The notes beneath the pieces were generated by a model. It did not search any database. It had not been told where the DNA came from and worked only from the letters and a program-made list of their open reading frames with translations. Positions 18,801 through 27,728 of a DNA stretch of 64,000 bases are shown here, in pieces. Every line of letters starts with the position of its first letter. Position 1 is the first letter of the stretch. The stretch is taken from contig JACMJZ010000029.1 of the NCBI GenBank assembly GCA_014380365.1, forward strand, positions 62,001 through 126,000, read 5' to 3'. This DNA comes from Pyrinomonadaceae bacterium. GTDB lineage: Bacteria > Acidobacteriota > Blastocatellia > Pyrinomonadales > Pyrinomonadaceae. Both the position numbers and the translations under genes were made by a program.

Positions 18801-21532
18801 ACATACGAAGGGTTGCAGGGAGAGAGTTGCATCCCGCGCAACACCAGAGTGTCGGCAAGGCGGGCGCCATTGCGTACTGCTGTGGCTTTTGGCCCATTGC
18901 GATGTCCCAGGGCGTTATGTTCGACGGCGATTTCACCGGGCCGGACAATAGCCTCGGTGGGTTTGATCGATCCCGGAAGATGCTGATTTCCTGCTGGATC
19001 GTTGTTTTGAAACGAGACGCGGTAATCAATCGGGTGGTTCGCGTCCACTGATTGGACCTGACGTTCGCCGATGAAGAAATTAGTGCCGCCTCCCAGCCGG
19101 CGTGCGCCGTCGAAAAAGACACCGGGGAACGCCGCGCCTACTTTCTGTTTCATGATCATCAATTCGCGCATGTCCCATAAGGTTGCGCTCCACACTTCTC
19201 CCGTGCGATGCACGGCGAAGGGCACGTTGCCGGTACCGACGGCAGTCTCTACGTCAGGCGGCAGTTGGCGGTCGCGGCGGGTCAGGCCCCTCTGGTTAAT
19301 CGAGGCGTAAGACCAACGGAAATTCGTTGTCGGCATACGGCGGATTCCGTTATCGAACCTACCCGTGACGTAGTCTCCCGTCGTGTCATCATCGGCCATC
19401 GACTCTGCAATAGTGTCAGACCAGCCCTCACCCTGGCCTCCCGACTCGCCGACCAAAGTCACGCCGAGACAACCCGTCTCACCCTTGCCGACGGAGCGAT
19501 TCGAGACACCGTGGTAAAGCTCATGTGCCACCACGTCGAAGTCGAAGTCGCCGTCCGCGCGTCTGACCGCCGCTTCGGTCCAGAGAAACATCTGCATGCG
19601 GGGATAGCCTCCGTCAGACGGAGTGCCGAAGTTGGCATTATTGACGCCCGAACCGTCCATGACCTGACCGCTGACAGCGTCTCCGCCTGCTCCGCCTTTC
19701 CCAAAATTGTCCTGTTGAAAGTTCCACGTGGCTTCGGTGAAACCGATGCTATAGAGATAGTCGTGGAGGATGTTGATTGAGTTGAAAAGAGTTACCGTAG
19801 CCGGATAAACGTCCGGGTCAACACTCGGGGGGAACCCGGCAGGGTCCACTGCGGTGGCGTCTACGCCGCCGAACTCATAACTGTTGATGAAACTAAAGTG
19901 AGGGGCGGTGAACTGACGCGACGCCGAAAATCCCTTAATCCCATGCGTTGATTCGTTGTCGTTCTGATGATCGTCGGCGGAGATTACATTGTTGCCTTCC
20001 GTGTAGTTGGACTGGAAGACTGAACTTAAGTTGCGACCATCGGCCAATGCGACAGGACCGGGCAATGGGGTGACCGTCGCGGAAAAAGGCTGGTCGCCAC
20101 CACTCACCGGAGCGTTAGCGTTACCCGCTACCGTCGCGTTGCGCGTCTTAGCCTCTGCGGCCATGGTATAGCCGAAAGCGCGCGTCGTGGTGCGATTACC
20201 GTTGCCGGCGGTTATTTCAGCGCCAGCAGTGTCGGTGGGCAGGTAGAACCATCCGAAGGGAGATTGCGCGGTGGGATTGCTCGCATCCGGCATCCCGCGC
20301 TGCACTTGTCCAAAAGGAACGGTGTAGATCAGCGGCGTCGAGATTCTTCCAAATACGGCGCCTTGCCTGAAGCCTCGCCCGTTTCCGGTCGTTGTCGTAT
20401 CGGGAGCATAGGTCGGAGCGATACCGAGCGCTTGCCTTCCAAACCCAAATGGGCCGGAAAGCGCCGTCGGCATTACATCAAAGACTTTTCCCCTCGCGGT
20501 GCCCGCGAGATTGAATGCTTCAACCATGTCCTGGACGTCGGAACGGAAAGTGCTTCGTCTGCCTACTCCTATTCCACCCCCGCCTTGGAATGATGTGAGA
20601 CTGATCCGGCGCAGAACTTCACCGCTTTGGGCGTCTACAATGTTTTCCCACATGATGCCGGAGTATTGCGGCGTAGTTAGCACAAATTTATAAGCCGCCC
20701 GAGCTGTATCACCCATCGGGAACACGGTGCGCGTAACGACGATATTGTCGGTAAAGACGCCGCCTCCACTGAATTCCTGTCCTTCTTCAAATTCAGGTTG
20801 CAGATCACCAAAAGTCTTTGGGACGTTCCTGGTGCCGAGTCTCTGCGGCGCGAAGCTTGAGACGCCGAGCGCTGCCGCGGCATTGGCGATAGCTTGCTCG
20901 GGTGCGAGTGCAAATGAATTGGTGACCGTCAGTTGCGGAAAGCTCTCACCACCCGCATTGATGATTTGACCAGCGCGGTTGACGTTGACCAGCACTTGGC
21001 CTTTATAGACTTGTACTCCATCGACTTCTTGTCCAAAGAGGACAATAGTCGTACCCATATCGGAAACCGTTGCACGGCTCTTCAGTTTCAGGTTATTCAG
21101 ATCATTCTCGCTAAAGCGGAATACCTCTTTCCAATCCCTCAAGAACTCGCGAGCGATGGCTTCGGCGGGCGCACTCTGTCCCTTCGTCAGATAGGCCGAA
21201 TGACTGAGGATGTGGCGAGGCGTCCCAGTCAGCGCGTTTATGTAAACCCTTAGCGGGGCGCCAACGGAACTTTGCAGTGCACTGAGAGCTCTTGTCTGAC
21301 CGAAAGCGGCTACGCTCTTGGAATCACTTGCCGGACCGCTGAGGTTTTTTAGTTCAGCCGCGGTTAGCACGCGTTCGGTGCCGCCCTTGGGCACCCCGTC
21401 CACTCCGCGCGCGTCAAATTCCTTTGGAGAGAATTCCCTCTGCGCAGAAGAAGGCGCAAACAAAGTTAACGCCGATAACAAAGCGCCGATGAGGCAAAAC
21501 AATGCGACTCTGAATGGCCTGCGTACCGTCAT
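15848..21532 (-). CDS. secreted M36 (fungalysin-like) metallopeptidase with Calx-beta and DUF4214 modules
   Basis: A 1894-residue exported zinc protease. It has a signal peptide (VALFCLIGALLSALTLFAPSSAQ), an FTP-type propeptide, and the M36 catalytic core: HELYH at 670-674 and the third ligand Glu702 in GQGEGWSD. Two fibronectin-like stretches follow, then a GWYVDN jelly-roll module, a Pro-Thr linker (about 1425-1470), a Calx-beta repeat and a DUF4214 region ending in FGSVLRHVALQFLRVA. The start ATG 21532 has GAAAGGACA upstream. The last 420 residues parallel the M4 protein next door. It likely degrades external protein; both genes lie in the same direction and could be read together, although 174 nt separate them. 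Confidence 0.9.
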   Translation of the reverse strand: MTVRRPFRVALFCLIGALLSALTLFAPSSAQREFSPKEFDARGVDGVPKGGTERVLTAAELKNLSGPASDSKSVAAFGQTRALSALQSSVGAPLRVYINALTGTPRHILSHSAYLTKGQSAPAEAIAREFLRDWKEVFRFSENDLNNLKLKSRATVSDMGTTIVLFGQEVDGVQVYKGQVLVNVNRAGQIINAGGESFPQLTVTNSFALAPEQAIANAAAALGVSSFAPQRLGTRNVPKTFGDLQPEFEEGQEFSGGGVFTDNIVVTRTVFPMGDTARAAYKFVLTTPQYSGIMWENIVDAQSGEVLRRISLTSFQGGGGIGVGRRSTFRSDVQDMVEAFNLAGTARGKVFDVMPTALSGPFGFGRQALGIAPTYAPDTTTTGNGRGFRQGAVFGRISTPLIYTVPFGQVQRGMPDASNPTAQSPFGWFYLPTDTAGAEITAGNGNRTTTRAFGYTMAAEAKTRNATVAGNANAPVSGGDQPFSATVTPLPGPVALADGRNLSSVFQSNYTEGNNVISADDHQNDNESTHGIKGFSASRQFTAPHFSFINSYEFGGVDATAVDPAGFPPSVDPDVYPATVTLFNSINILHDYLYSIGFTEATWNFQQDNFGKGGAGGDAVSGQVMDGSGVNNANFGTPSDGGYPRMQMFLWTEAAVRRADGDFDFDVVAHELYHGVSNRSVGKGETGCLGVTLVGESGGQGEGWSDTIAESMADDDTTGDYVTGRFDNGIRRMPTTNFRWSYASINQRGLTRRDRQLPPDVETAVGTGNVPFAVHRTGEVWSATLWDMRELMIMKQKVGAAFPGVFFDGARRLGGGTNFFIGERQVQSVDANHPIDYRVSFQNNDPAGNQHLPGSIKPTEAIVRPGEIAVEHNALGHRNGPKATAVRNGARLADTLVLRGMQLSPCNPSYVDSRDSILLADRELTGGENQAVIWRSFASHGIGLLAQSTSGAGEDPGSQSAPAVVEDFSVPAGVTQCEQVGPLPAPTFALSNLVPNEVKVTITPVVGAATYIISRASSANGPFARIAEIPATQVTYDDNNAGQGLVLGQTYFYQVRASRNPECISTANTQSITIIVGVALEPAPLFAGIDLVSDPKEGDRLIVSWKPATSTKPTANLVYDIFRVDHVNHSRYSATVEEPDPTFAPAEANRIAQGVTGTSYVDTSLTLNQVYYYIVQARDTTNNKKDTNNVGNTVTKWSAPTIIPVKNNPPFPHENFGSSTADTRFAPPLSESGNDPKEDQPVWQRVTGIDLGGGIIESMMYAPDFDPGSDGAASDIPAVIGPLTLTAASIMDFDHFFRTEAHFDGGVMEIAIGGPNFNSTPFPDNTSTFDLGDYMIEGGYNDNLNGTLAGPVFLSHLQGRRAFTGIKNLDHVRISLKNFAPGGLHNPGGAPVFIRFRMSSDAGTGAGASSGWYVDNLVINNMGVDATPTPTPTPTPTVTPTPTVTPTPTPTPTVTPTPTVTPTPSASPTPLPNAVVQFSSTVYAATEDCSQINVQVIRSGTTSGRITVDLISNDGTAKQKGDYTNAVSRLIFETGVTQKNVPVLMCEDSYSEGPESFTLTLSNPTGGATLGGAATTTVQIADDPTETAGNPIDDPRIFACQHYHDFLARPSDQAGEDFWTNQTASCGSDAGCLDQKRVNVSAAFFLSIEFQNTGYFVIRVQKSAFGSAKSNPRYAVFLSDQRQIGEGVVIGQAGAEQLLEQNKQSYLNEFVSRADFVTQFPQGSTAAFYVDKLFTNAGATPTTAERNAAIAAYGSGDQAGRVGAFRSVADSNSVYSKLYNPAFVLMQYYGYLRRNPDDAPDNNFTGYDFWLNKLEEFSVPGEDVRNEVVAFNRVKRAEMVRSFLISGEYRQRFGGSPSGNQQSKQDTTETADSKPQDFGSVLRHVALQFLRVAT
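17125..17260. repeat. tandem repeat coding for the second Pro-Thr linker
   Basis: GGCGTCACGGTTGG- and GGTGTCGGCGTC-like units repeat in frame in the M36 gene, coding PTPT/VTPT. They are of the same make as 12261-12373, so the two genes share the linker type as well as the flanking domains. Confidence 0.9.
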
Positions 21533-22034
21533 GGTGATGTCCTTTCAAAACTGGTTGAGACAAACTGAGCAAACGGGTTAACACCGAATCCAGGTGCTGT
21601 TGCGACAAACTGACTGCGACACTCATTCCAAATCGAGATTTGAATGTGTAATGAAGTGATAACAGGTTCCTCACAACGAAAACGAGCCGAAGGGGAGATG
21701 GATAGACGCGGTTCACGATGCCGGCTAGCTTAACGCGCTGTGGTTGAGGAAAACTTGAGAACGATGCCTTGTCATCCTCTATTGAAGATCATCACGCTAA
21801 TGAATCTCAATCACAATAAAAAGAAGTTGATCATTTAGCCGGATTGGATCGGTTCTCGGGCAGCCGATAACAGCAGAGCAGCCCTATACCGCTGAGAACT
21901 GTCCACACTCACCAACCAAATTAAGGGAACGCTGTTTGAAGTCTTGGGGGGTGCAAGGAATCTACCAACGCGCTGAAGAGTTTGTCAAAGCGTTTTTGTG
22001 CGGCAGCAACTCCAACGAGACTTGGACGACGTCG
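21533..22034. other. 500-nt gap upstream of the M36 gene
   Basis: No convincing gene. It must hold the promoter of the M36 gene, but I see no clear -35/-10 pair; the best, TTGAGA-18-TTCAAT near 21780-21810 on the minus strand, is weak. An AT-rich patch (21800-21840) stands out from the local base composition. Confidence 0.4.
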
Positions 22035-23897
22035 CTAACGGACGAGCTCGCGGCGAGTGAAGAGAAGCAAGTCTACGCCCGGTCGCAACGCAAAACTACC
22101 AGCGACATTGAAACCGGAATGAACCTGTTGATAGCGGTCACCAAAAGTAGCCTCAACTTCTGCGACCTGACCTGCCGAAGCAATGATGACGGGCTCGCTT
22201 GATGGGCTCATCCGGCCGTAGTAGCCCACGCGAGTGTAGTTGCGCAGGTACCAGGGCAACGGCCAATAGTCGCCGGAAACTACTGTGATTCCCATTTGAC
22301 CTCCCTGGCGCGTGCGTTGGGCCAACTGATCAATCAGTTCGACTAGTTCTAGTGTCTCTCGACGGGTGTGTGCGTAAACGTAAACGTAATACCGAGCGTC
22401 GTTGTCGTAGTTTATGAAGTTGAGATCGACTGTCTGGTAACCAGGAATTAGCGTCTTCCAACGGGGTTCTCGTTTGATTGCCTCGAGGGCGATATCCGGA
22501 TCGAACCACTTCTCCTCGCGCATGACTCGCTCGAACGTCGCCATCAAAAATGGTAGCGGCCCGATCAGTGCCAGCAGAAGAACGGCAACCGCGCAGGCGC
22601 GCCCACCTGGACTCATGCGCCATTCTCCAAGTTCGTCATAGAGCCACTGAACTCCGACTCCACTGACGAGCGCTAACGGAACGATAAAGTTTAGTGAGAG
22701 CCACGGCGTCTTATATTTAATCAACGAGTAGGCGGCCATGAGCCCGAAAGCCCAGAACGCCGAGAAAAGCATGAAAGGCTTGACGGGTTTGAGGAGTGCG
22801 ACAAGGGCGCCCACAACTCCCAACAACAAGAGCGGCGACTCCTGCAGCAGCAGCCACCAAATGTAGGTAACGAAGGGATGAACATGGGCTGTCGCGCCGG
22901 TCTTAGTCCAAAACTCAAAAGTCTTCAGAGCATCTGTCACACCTTTCGGATAGTTCTTGAAAAAGGATGAGTAGAAAACAACGCTGACCAAAAAAAAGAC
23001 CGCGATCGCTACCGCCAGCCAGAGGATTATTTTTCCTGGCCCACCCGCTCTTTCGAGAAATTCGGTCCATCCACTTTCCGGCCGCGAACCGCGACGCTTC
23101 TTTTTCCCGGCGGTAGAAGGTGCGAAAGCCACGGAGCCGATTCCAAGTGAACGCTGGATAGCGCGGTAAATGAACGTACAAACCAGCGCGATCACCAGGA
23201 CCGCAGCGGAAATTACCGCAGTCTCTTTAGTTGCAAAGAGAAGCGCTGCCGACACCGCTCCGAGGACTAAATAAACGGGATGGGATTGCTCGTAATATCG
23301 CAGGAGAACTACAACAATGCCCAGAGTAAAGAAGACAAAGAGACTCTCATGAATAAAGTAGCGCGAGAGATAGACAGCTCCAGGGGAGATTGCCAATAGG
23401 CCCGCCGCGGTGAGCGTGGCGATCGTGCCCAGATTTCGGCGCAGAGTGAACACCAGGCCAACAGTTCCCAAGCCAAACAGCGCCGGCACGCACCTGATTG
23501 CCACCGTGGTAAGCCCATAACTGTTTTGCGCATTGGGGCCGGCAAAGAGCCTCAACAGCCAGGGAAAGACAGCCGCGAAGTAATAGAGCGTGGGCCCATG
23601 GTAGTTTCCGGGATCGTAAGTGTATTTCCCTTGGCGTACGAGCGTCAGCAGGAAATTGCCGTTTACGCCCTCGTCGTGATGAAGTGGAACCAGATCCAGA
23701 TCGTAGAAACGCAGATAAGCAGCTACGCCCAGGATCGCGACGCACGCGATCAGCCAGGTCAGTCGGGAGATGTCTGATCCGGCGGCAACGTCAGGCGAGA
23801 GTGGTTCCCCTGGGCTAGTGATCGCTCCCACTGCCCTGCTCGAACCAGGTGGACTGTCGTTCTTACCTTTGCCCGATTTTGTAGAGGCGGTACTCAC
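22035..23897 (-). CDS. GT-C-type membrane protein, Agl23-like (TIGR03663) family
   Basis: A 620-residue integral membrane protein with about 10-12 membrane segments. The luminal-facing loop after the first segment carries LVPLHHDEGVNGNFLL, the acidic DE motif typical of GT-C glycosyltransferases that use polyprenyl-linked sugars, followed by a NYHGPTLYY block typical of the group called flippase activity-associated protein Agl23. It probably transfers a sugar at the outer face of the inner membrane. Start GTG 23897 follows GGGAGA and overlaps the previous gene by 35 nt, so the pair is coupled. Substrate unknown. Confidence 0.75.
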   Translation of the reverse strand: MSTASTKSGKGKNDSPPGSSRAVGAITSPGEPLSPDVAAGSDISRLTWLIACVAILGVAAYLRFYDLDLVPLHHDEGVNGNFLLTLVRQGKYTYDPGNYHGPTLYYFAAVFPWLLRLFAGPNAQNSYGLTTVAIRCVPALFGLGTVGLVFTLRRNLGTIATLTAAGLLAISPGAVYLSRYFIHESLFVFFTLGIVVVLLRYYEQSHPVYLVLGAVSAALLFATKETAVISAAVLVIALVCTFIYRAIQRSLGIGSVAFAPSTAGKKKRRGSRPESGWTEFLERAGGPGKIILWLAVAIAVFFLVSVVFYSSFFKNYPKGVTDALKTFEFWTKTGATAHVHPFVTYIWWLLLQESPLLLLGVVGALVALLKPVKPFMLFSAFWAFGLMAAYSLIKYKTPWLSLNFIVPLALVSGVGVQWLYDELGEWRMSPGGRACAVAVLLLALIGPLPFLMATFERVMREEKWFDPDIALEAIKREPRWKTLIPGYQTVDLNFINYDNDARYYVYVYAHTRRETLELVELIDQLAQRTRQGGQMGITVVSGDYWPLPWYLRNYTRVGYYGRMSPSSEPVIIASAGQVAEVEATFGDRYQQVHSGFNVAGSFALRPGVDLLLFTRRELVR

Positions 23898-26061
23898 CTA
23901 CGTCTCCCACGATTTCAAATTTTGAAAAATACTGCTCGTTCACGATCATGATATTGCGTTCAAGTGGACTGGCCACAACATATTCGATTCCGTACTTTCG
24001 CATCAGCTCTGCCGCATCCGGACTACCCGCATAGATTCTCTTGATTTCAGATTCTCTTTGGAGGTAATCGAGACCGTGGGTCCAGATGTGCCCCGGATAA
24101 CCCATCAGAGATCTTCTTCCGGTAAGAAACACCGGATGATTATGAACCGGAGCGTGCATGACCAGCGACCTCGGCGCAGTTTGCTGTTTGATCAATTCAG
24201 CAAACTGTACTCCGGGCGAGTCAAACACCTGATACTTGCTAGATCTCCACACAATGGCCGCTACGTCCAATGCTCCGGCCGTGGTTACACACGCAAATAG
24301 AATCACGGCAAGGGCCTTCTTAAGTCCGCCCTTTTGCCACCAGCGTGCAAGGAGGATCGCCACCAGTGGCGCTGACGCAAGCCACCAGTAGAACAACACT
24401 TTTATGTTATCCCAAATCCAGGGCGCCATTTTCAAGACATTCGGAACGATGAAACACAAACTGAACGGCAACAGGAAAATCACCACTCTGCGAGAAACTA
24501 GATACTCCCTTTTGCTACGCCAAATAATTGCTGCGATAGTCAGGGGAATAAACAAACCCGTATTCTTGAGCCAGAACGCGAGCGCGGCTTCCTTTCCCCG
24601 GTCCCAGCCAAACTGCCACGCAAAAAATTTACTTGAGTCAACCGCGCTGTTGTGCGTAGACCACCACATTTGTGGCAGCGCGATTATTAGTACGGCCACG
24701 AAGAAGGCGGTCCAGGAAATCATTTGACCTCGCGGCAAAAGAATCCAGGCTACCAAAGCGCCTACTGCCGCCAACCCAAGGATCGCGATGTTTTGATTCA
24801 GCCGTGGCAACTGTGGATAGCTGTAGTAAGTAAGCGCAATCAAAGGCAAAGCGCCAATCGCGATCGCCAGCCACGAACGCCAGTGAGTTCCCAGGGCAAT
24901 GCATCCAGCCACCATCATGATCACTACGAAGCTGTGCGCGTGTACTAACGGCAGAAGTCCGGCGATGATCCCGGCCGCAATCATCCGCTGCCACGAAGAG
25001 ACGCTGAGACGCGGAGACGCGGGGACGCGGAGATCGCTCCTTCGTTTTGCAACAGCTTGCTTTTTCTTTTGAGACTTCTCGCGTTTGTTTTCCTTCGCCG
25101 CGTCTCCGTGTTCCCCCGTCTCCGCCTCAGCCGTTGCTAGCCACCATTGCGTAAAGACAATCACCGCTAGCGGCAGCCCCAACAGGAAACCGCGCTGAGG
25201 AATCAGTAACGTCGAAACTGCATTCCCCCAACGCCAAGTCGTGTCTGGAATAACGGTAAACGACGGCGGCAAGCTCTGAACGAAAGCGGCAAAGTCGCCG
25301 AAGTGCTCGTTAGCCCGCCTCCACAAAAATATCCACCCGAATCCGCCGTTAAGAATAACTAGCAATGGCGTGATGATCGCCGCCAGCCGGTCGCGCAGCA
25401 TCACCAGCGCCCAGCGATGGAGCAAACCGACGAAAGCAAGTGCGACCGCGAAGTTTTCGATAAACATCGCGTGACGCAGATCGGCGCCGCAGCGAACGAA
25501 GATGGCGGAGACAAAGTCAGTGAGAAATGGATACGTGAACCGGGCGCCCGCGAACGTCGGATCTTCCGGCAAAAAGTTATTTCCGTAGGCGAAGCTCGTG
25601 ATGACGCTAATGTGAAACGGGAGATCGCCGAAGTTGTTCAGCACGCCGGTGAATATGCCTTCAGGCGTCACAATCATCGCGCGTCGAAAAACGAGCCAAA
25701 GAATCAAGGCGACGAGCGTGTAGAAAACAATGTAGCCAATTGGAAGACGGCTGGGATCGTGAAGTCCCTGCCGAACGGCGCGAGACGTCGCCCGCAGGTC
25801 CTGCTTAACAGTTCTCCGGCGATTCGCATCCTTCAATACCAGGAGTGGCAGGACAGTTATGAAGAGCGCTGACAGCAGGATCGACAGCGGCGTCAGCCCG
25901 AGGAACGAAGCAAAGACAAAGGTAACTAATCCGAGCGCGGTGATTCCGATGCAGACTCCGCCGCAGAGCCGCGCAGCGAAATTGGCGTCTTCATCGTAGA
26001 GGTAACTGACCAATGTGCCGCCGGCGGTGGCGAGCAGCACTAGCGCAAGCGAGATGATCAC
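23863..26061 (-). CDS. multi-pass membrane protein, putative GT-C-like glycosyltransferase
   Basis: A 732-residue protein with at least 12 hydrophobic segments. Loop motifs such as NNFGDLPFHISVITSF, and a C-terminal soluble end with KYGIEYVVASPLE, recall polyprenol-phosphate-sugar-dependent transferases, but I cannot name the family. It is first in a two-gene operon with the Agl23-like gene. A feature worth notice is residues 312-355: a very charged loop (KENKREKSQKKKQ) coded by an inverted-repeat element inserted in frame. The start ATG at 26061 is supported by hydrophobic sequence directly after it. Confidence 0.7.
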   Translation of the reverse strand: MIISLALVLLATAGGTLVSYLYDEDANFAARLCGGVCIGITALGLVTFVFASFLGLTPLSILLSALFITVLPLLVLKDANRRRTVKQDLRATSRAVRQGLHDPSRLPIGYIVFYTLVALILWLVFRRAMIVTPEGIFTGVLNNFGDLPFHISVITSFAYGNNFLPEDPTFAGARFTYPFLTDFVSAIFVRCGADLRHAMFIENFAVALAFVGLLHRWALVMLRDRLAAIITPLLVILNGGFGWIFLWRRANEHFGDFAAFVQSLPPSFTVIPDTTWRWGNAVSTLLIPQRGFLLGLPLAVIVFTQWWLATAEAETGEHGDAAKENKREKSQKKKQAVAKRRSDLRVPASPRLSVSSWQRMIAAGIIAGLLPLVHAHSFVVIMMVAGCIALGTHWRSWLAIAIGALPLIALTYYSYPQLPRLNQNIAILGLAAVGALVAWILLPRGQMISWTAFFVAVLIIALPQMWWSTHNSAVDSSKFFAWQFGWDRGKEAALAFWLKNTGLFIPLTIAAIIWRSKREYLVSRRVVIFLLPFSLCFIVPNVLKMAPWIWDNIKVLFYWWLASAPLVAILLARWWQKGGLKKALAVILFACVTTAGALDVAAIVWRSSKYQVFDSPGVQFAELIKQQTAPRSLVMHAPVHNHPVFLTGRRSLMGYPGHIWTHGLDYLQRESEIKRIYAGSPDAAELMRKYGIEYVVASPLERNIMIVNEQYFSKFEIVGDVGEYRLYKIGQR
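24998..25128. repeat. in-frame inverted repeat of GAGACGCGG-type words
   Basis: Arms 24998-25033 and 25096-25128 consist of GAGACGCGGAGACGCGG-like words and their complement. They lie entirely within the membrane-protein gene without breaking its frame. The same family fills 34855-34929. Confidence 0.8.
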
Positions 26062-26332
26062 GCAATCAGCGACGGAAGGTTTCCGATGCGCGCAACTGTC
26101 TTCCGTCTAATCCTTTTCTCTTACTGTAGAGCTTGATTATGGCTGCGGGATTATACGCGAACTGCGCGCCCGTAACGCAGGCGAAGTGAAAGCAAGTAGT
26201 TCAGAGTTCAACCTTTAGGTTGCTGGCTGGGCAAGTGCAAGCCAGGGCGTCGCCCCCAAACGCGCAGCTAACTTCCACGTTTGCGCGGCTGAATATTATC
26301 GGTTAGTTTCAAGGCCAAGGGGCAAATAATAA
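26062..26332. other. divergent promoter region
   Basis: This 271-nt spacer separates the membrane-protein operon (minus) from ychF (plus), so it should hold both promoters. On the minus strand an exact TATAAT is at 26150-26155, about 90 nt before the membrane-protein start, but its -35 is poor. No clear pair is seen for ychF. Confidence 0.4.
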
Positions 26333-27433
26333 ATGTTACGTGCAGGTATTGTGGGCTTGCCAAACGTTGGCAAGTCTACGCTTTTTAACGCGCTCACAGC
26401 GCAAACCGCCGCCCTGGCGGCAAACTATCCCTTCGCGACGATTGAGCCAAACGTCGGGGTTGTAGCTGTGCCTGACGAGCGACTTGAACCGCTGGCCACG
26501 CTGGTGAAGACCACTGTCATCGTTCCGGCGACAGTGGAATTTCTCGACATCGCGGGTCTCGTCCGCGGCGCTTCCAAAGGCGAAGGACTCGGCAATCAGT
26601 TTCTGGCGAACATCCGCGAGACTGACACCGTCGTCCAGGTTGTTCGTTGTTTTGAGGACGAAGGGATTATTCACGTCGAAGGTTCGGTCGATCCGGCACG
26701 CGACATCGAGACGATTCAGATTGAACTCGCCTTGGCTGATTTAGCTACCGCCGAGCGGCGTCGTGATAAGGCACAGAAGAACATCAAGGGCGGCGACAAG
26801 AATGCGCGTGCGGAGCTGGCGGTACTGGAGAAACTGCTGCCGGCGCTGGAGCAGGGCAAGTCGGCGCGAACTGTGTCGTTGACGGATGACGAGCGCGCCG
26901 TCGCTCGCGACTTTTTCCTGCTGACCATGAAGCCGACAATCTACGCGGCAAATGTTGACGAGAATACTCTGGCAGACCCTGCGGCGAACGCACACGTCCA
27001 GGCCGTGCAAGTCATTGCCGAGAAAGAAGCGGCCGAGTGCCTGGTGATCTGCGCGCACCTCGAAGCCGAACTAGTCTCCCTGTCACCGGAAGAGCGAAAC
27101 GACTACCTGCAAAGCCTGGGCGTCTCCGGGAGTGGAGTTGATCGCCTAATCAAGAGCGCTTACCACCTGCTCGGCCTGATGTCCTTTTTGACTGCGGGTG
27201 AAAAAGAAGTCCGGGCCTGGACCATTCCGCAAGGCACGCGCGCGCAACAAGCCGCCGGCACAATTCACTCGGATATCGAAAGAGGTTTCATCCGCGCCGA
27301 AGTAGTCAGTTATGAAGATTTATTGAAGACTGGTTCCACCGTTGCCGCACGCGAGCAGGGATTAGCGAGACTTGAAGGCAAAGACTACCTCATGCAGGAA
27401 GGCGACGTCGTTCTTTTCCGCTTCAACGTTTGA
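26333..27433 (+). CDS. ychF: ribosome-binding ATPase YchF
   Basis: A 366-residue Obg-family P-loop protein that binds ribosomes and prefers ATP. Seen: G1 GLPNVGKSTLFN at the N-terminus, the NYPFATIEPN switch, DIAGLVRGASKGEGLGN (G3), a coiled-coil insert around 130-200, and the C-terminal TGS-like domain (GEKEVRAWTIPQGT to EGDVVLFRFNV). Length matches the family. AAGGGG lies before the ATG. The last 11 nt overlap the convergent small gene on the other strand. Confidence 0.97.
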   Translation: MLRAGIVGLPNVGKSTLFNALTAQTAALAANYPFATIEPNVGVVAVPDERLEPLATLVKTTVIVPATVEFLDIAGLVRGASKGEGLGNQFLANIRETDTVVQVVRCFEDEGIIHVEGSVDPARDIETIQIELALADLATAERRRDKAQKNIKGGDKNARAELAVLEKLLPALEQGKSARTVSLTDDERAVARDFFLLTMKPTIYAANVDENTLADPAANAHVQAVQVIAEKEAAECLVICAHLEAELVSLSPEERNDYLQSLGVSGSGVDRLIKSAYHLLGLMSFLTAGEKEVRAWTIPQGTRAQQAAGTIHSDIERGFIRAEVVSYEDLLKTGSTVAAREQGLARLEGKDYLMQEGDVVLFRFNV

Positions 27434-27719
27434 GATCATCCCGTACTCGATCTAGAACCTCTTGCGCTTTGCGAAGAATCTCTTGAGCCTCAGAATCTTC
27501 CGGTGTCGCGGCGAGCGCATCCTTCGCATTGTCACGTTCTTTAAGAGCTTTCACGTATGCGCCGACCTTCGCGGCGGTAATGCGACGCTCGCGCCTTTCG
27601 CGTATCGGGGTGTTCAGGAAGCGCCGCAGTGACTGCTCCAATCGATCCATTTGTTCATCCTGAGTCATCATATCCCGTGGCGAATTCTCATCTGCAGCTA
27701 ATCCACTTGTTCGAAGCAT
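27423..27719 (-). CDS. small hypothetical charged protein
   Basis: 98 residues, mostly helical and highly charged (LRRFLNTPIRERRERRI, then an Ala/Glu-rich coiled-coil-like tail). No family recognised. It may start at the inner MMTQ (about residue 17). It follows the 110-residue gene by 9 nt, so the two probably form one operon. Its 3' end overlaps ychF's end tail to tail. Confidence 0.55.
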   Translation of the reverse strand: MLRTSGLAADENSPRDMMTQDEQMDRLEQSLRRFLNTPIRERRERRITAAKVGAYVKALKERDNAKDALAATPEDSEAQEILRKAQEVLDRVRDDLKR

Positions 27720-27728
27720 ACATTGAAA

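Noticed and set aside
21936-22202. Plus-strand 88-residue ORF in the gap before the M36 gene
   Set aside because: More than half overlaps the Agl23-like gene in antisense; no ribosome binding site or family likeness.
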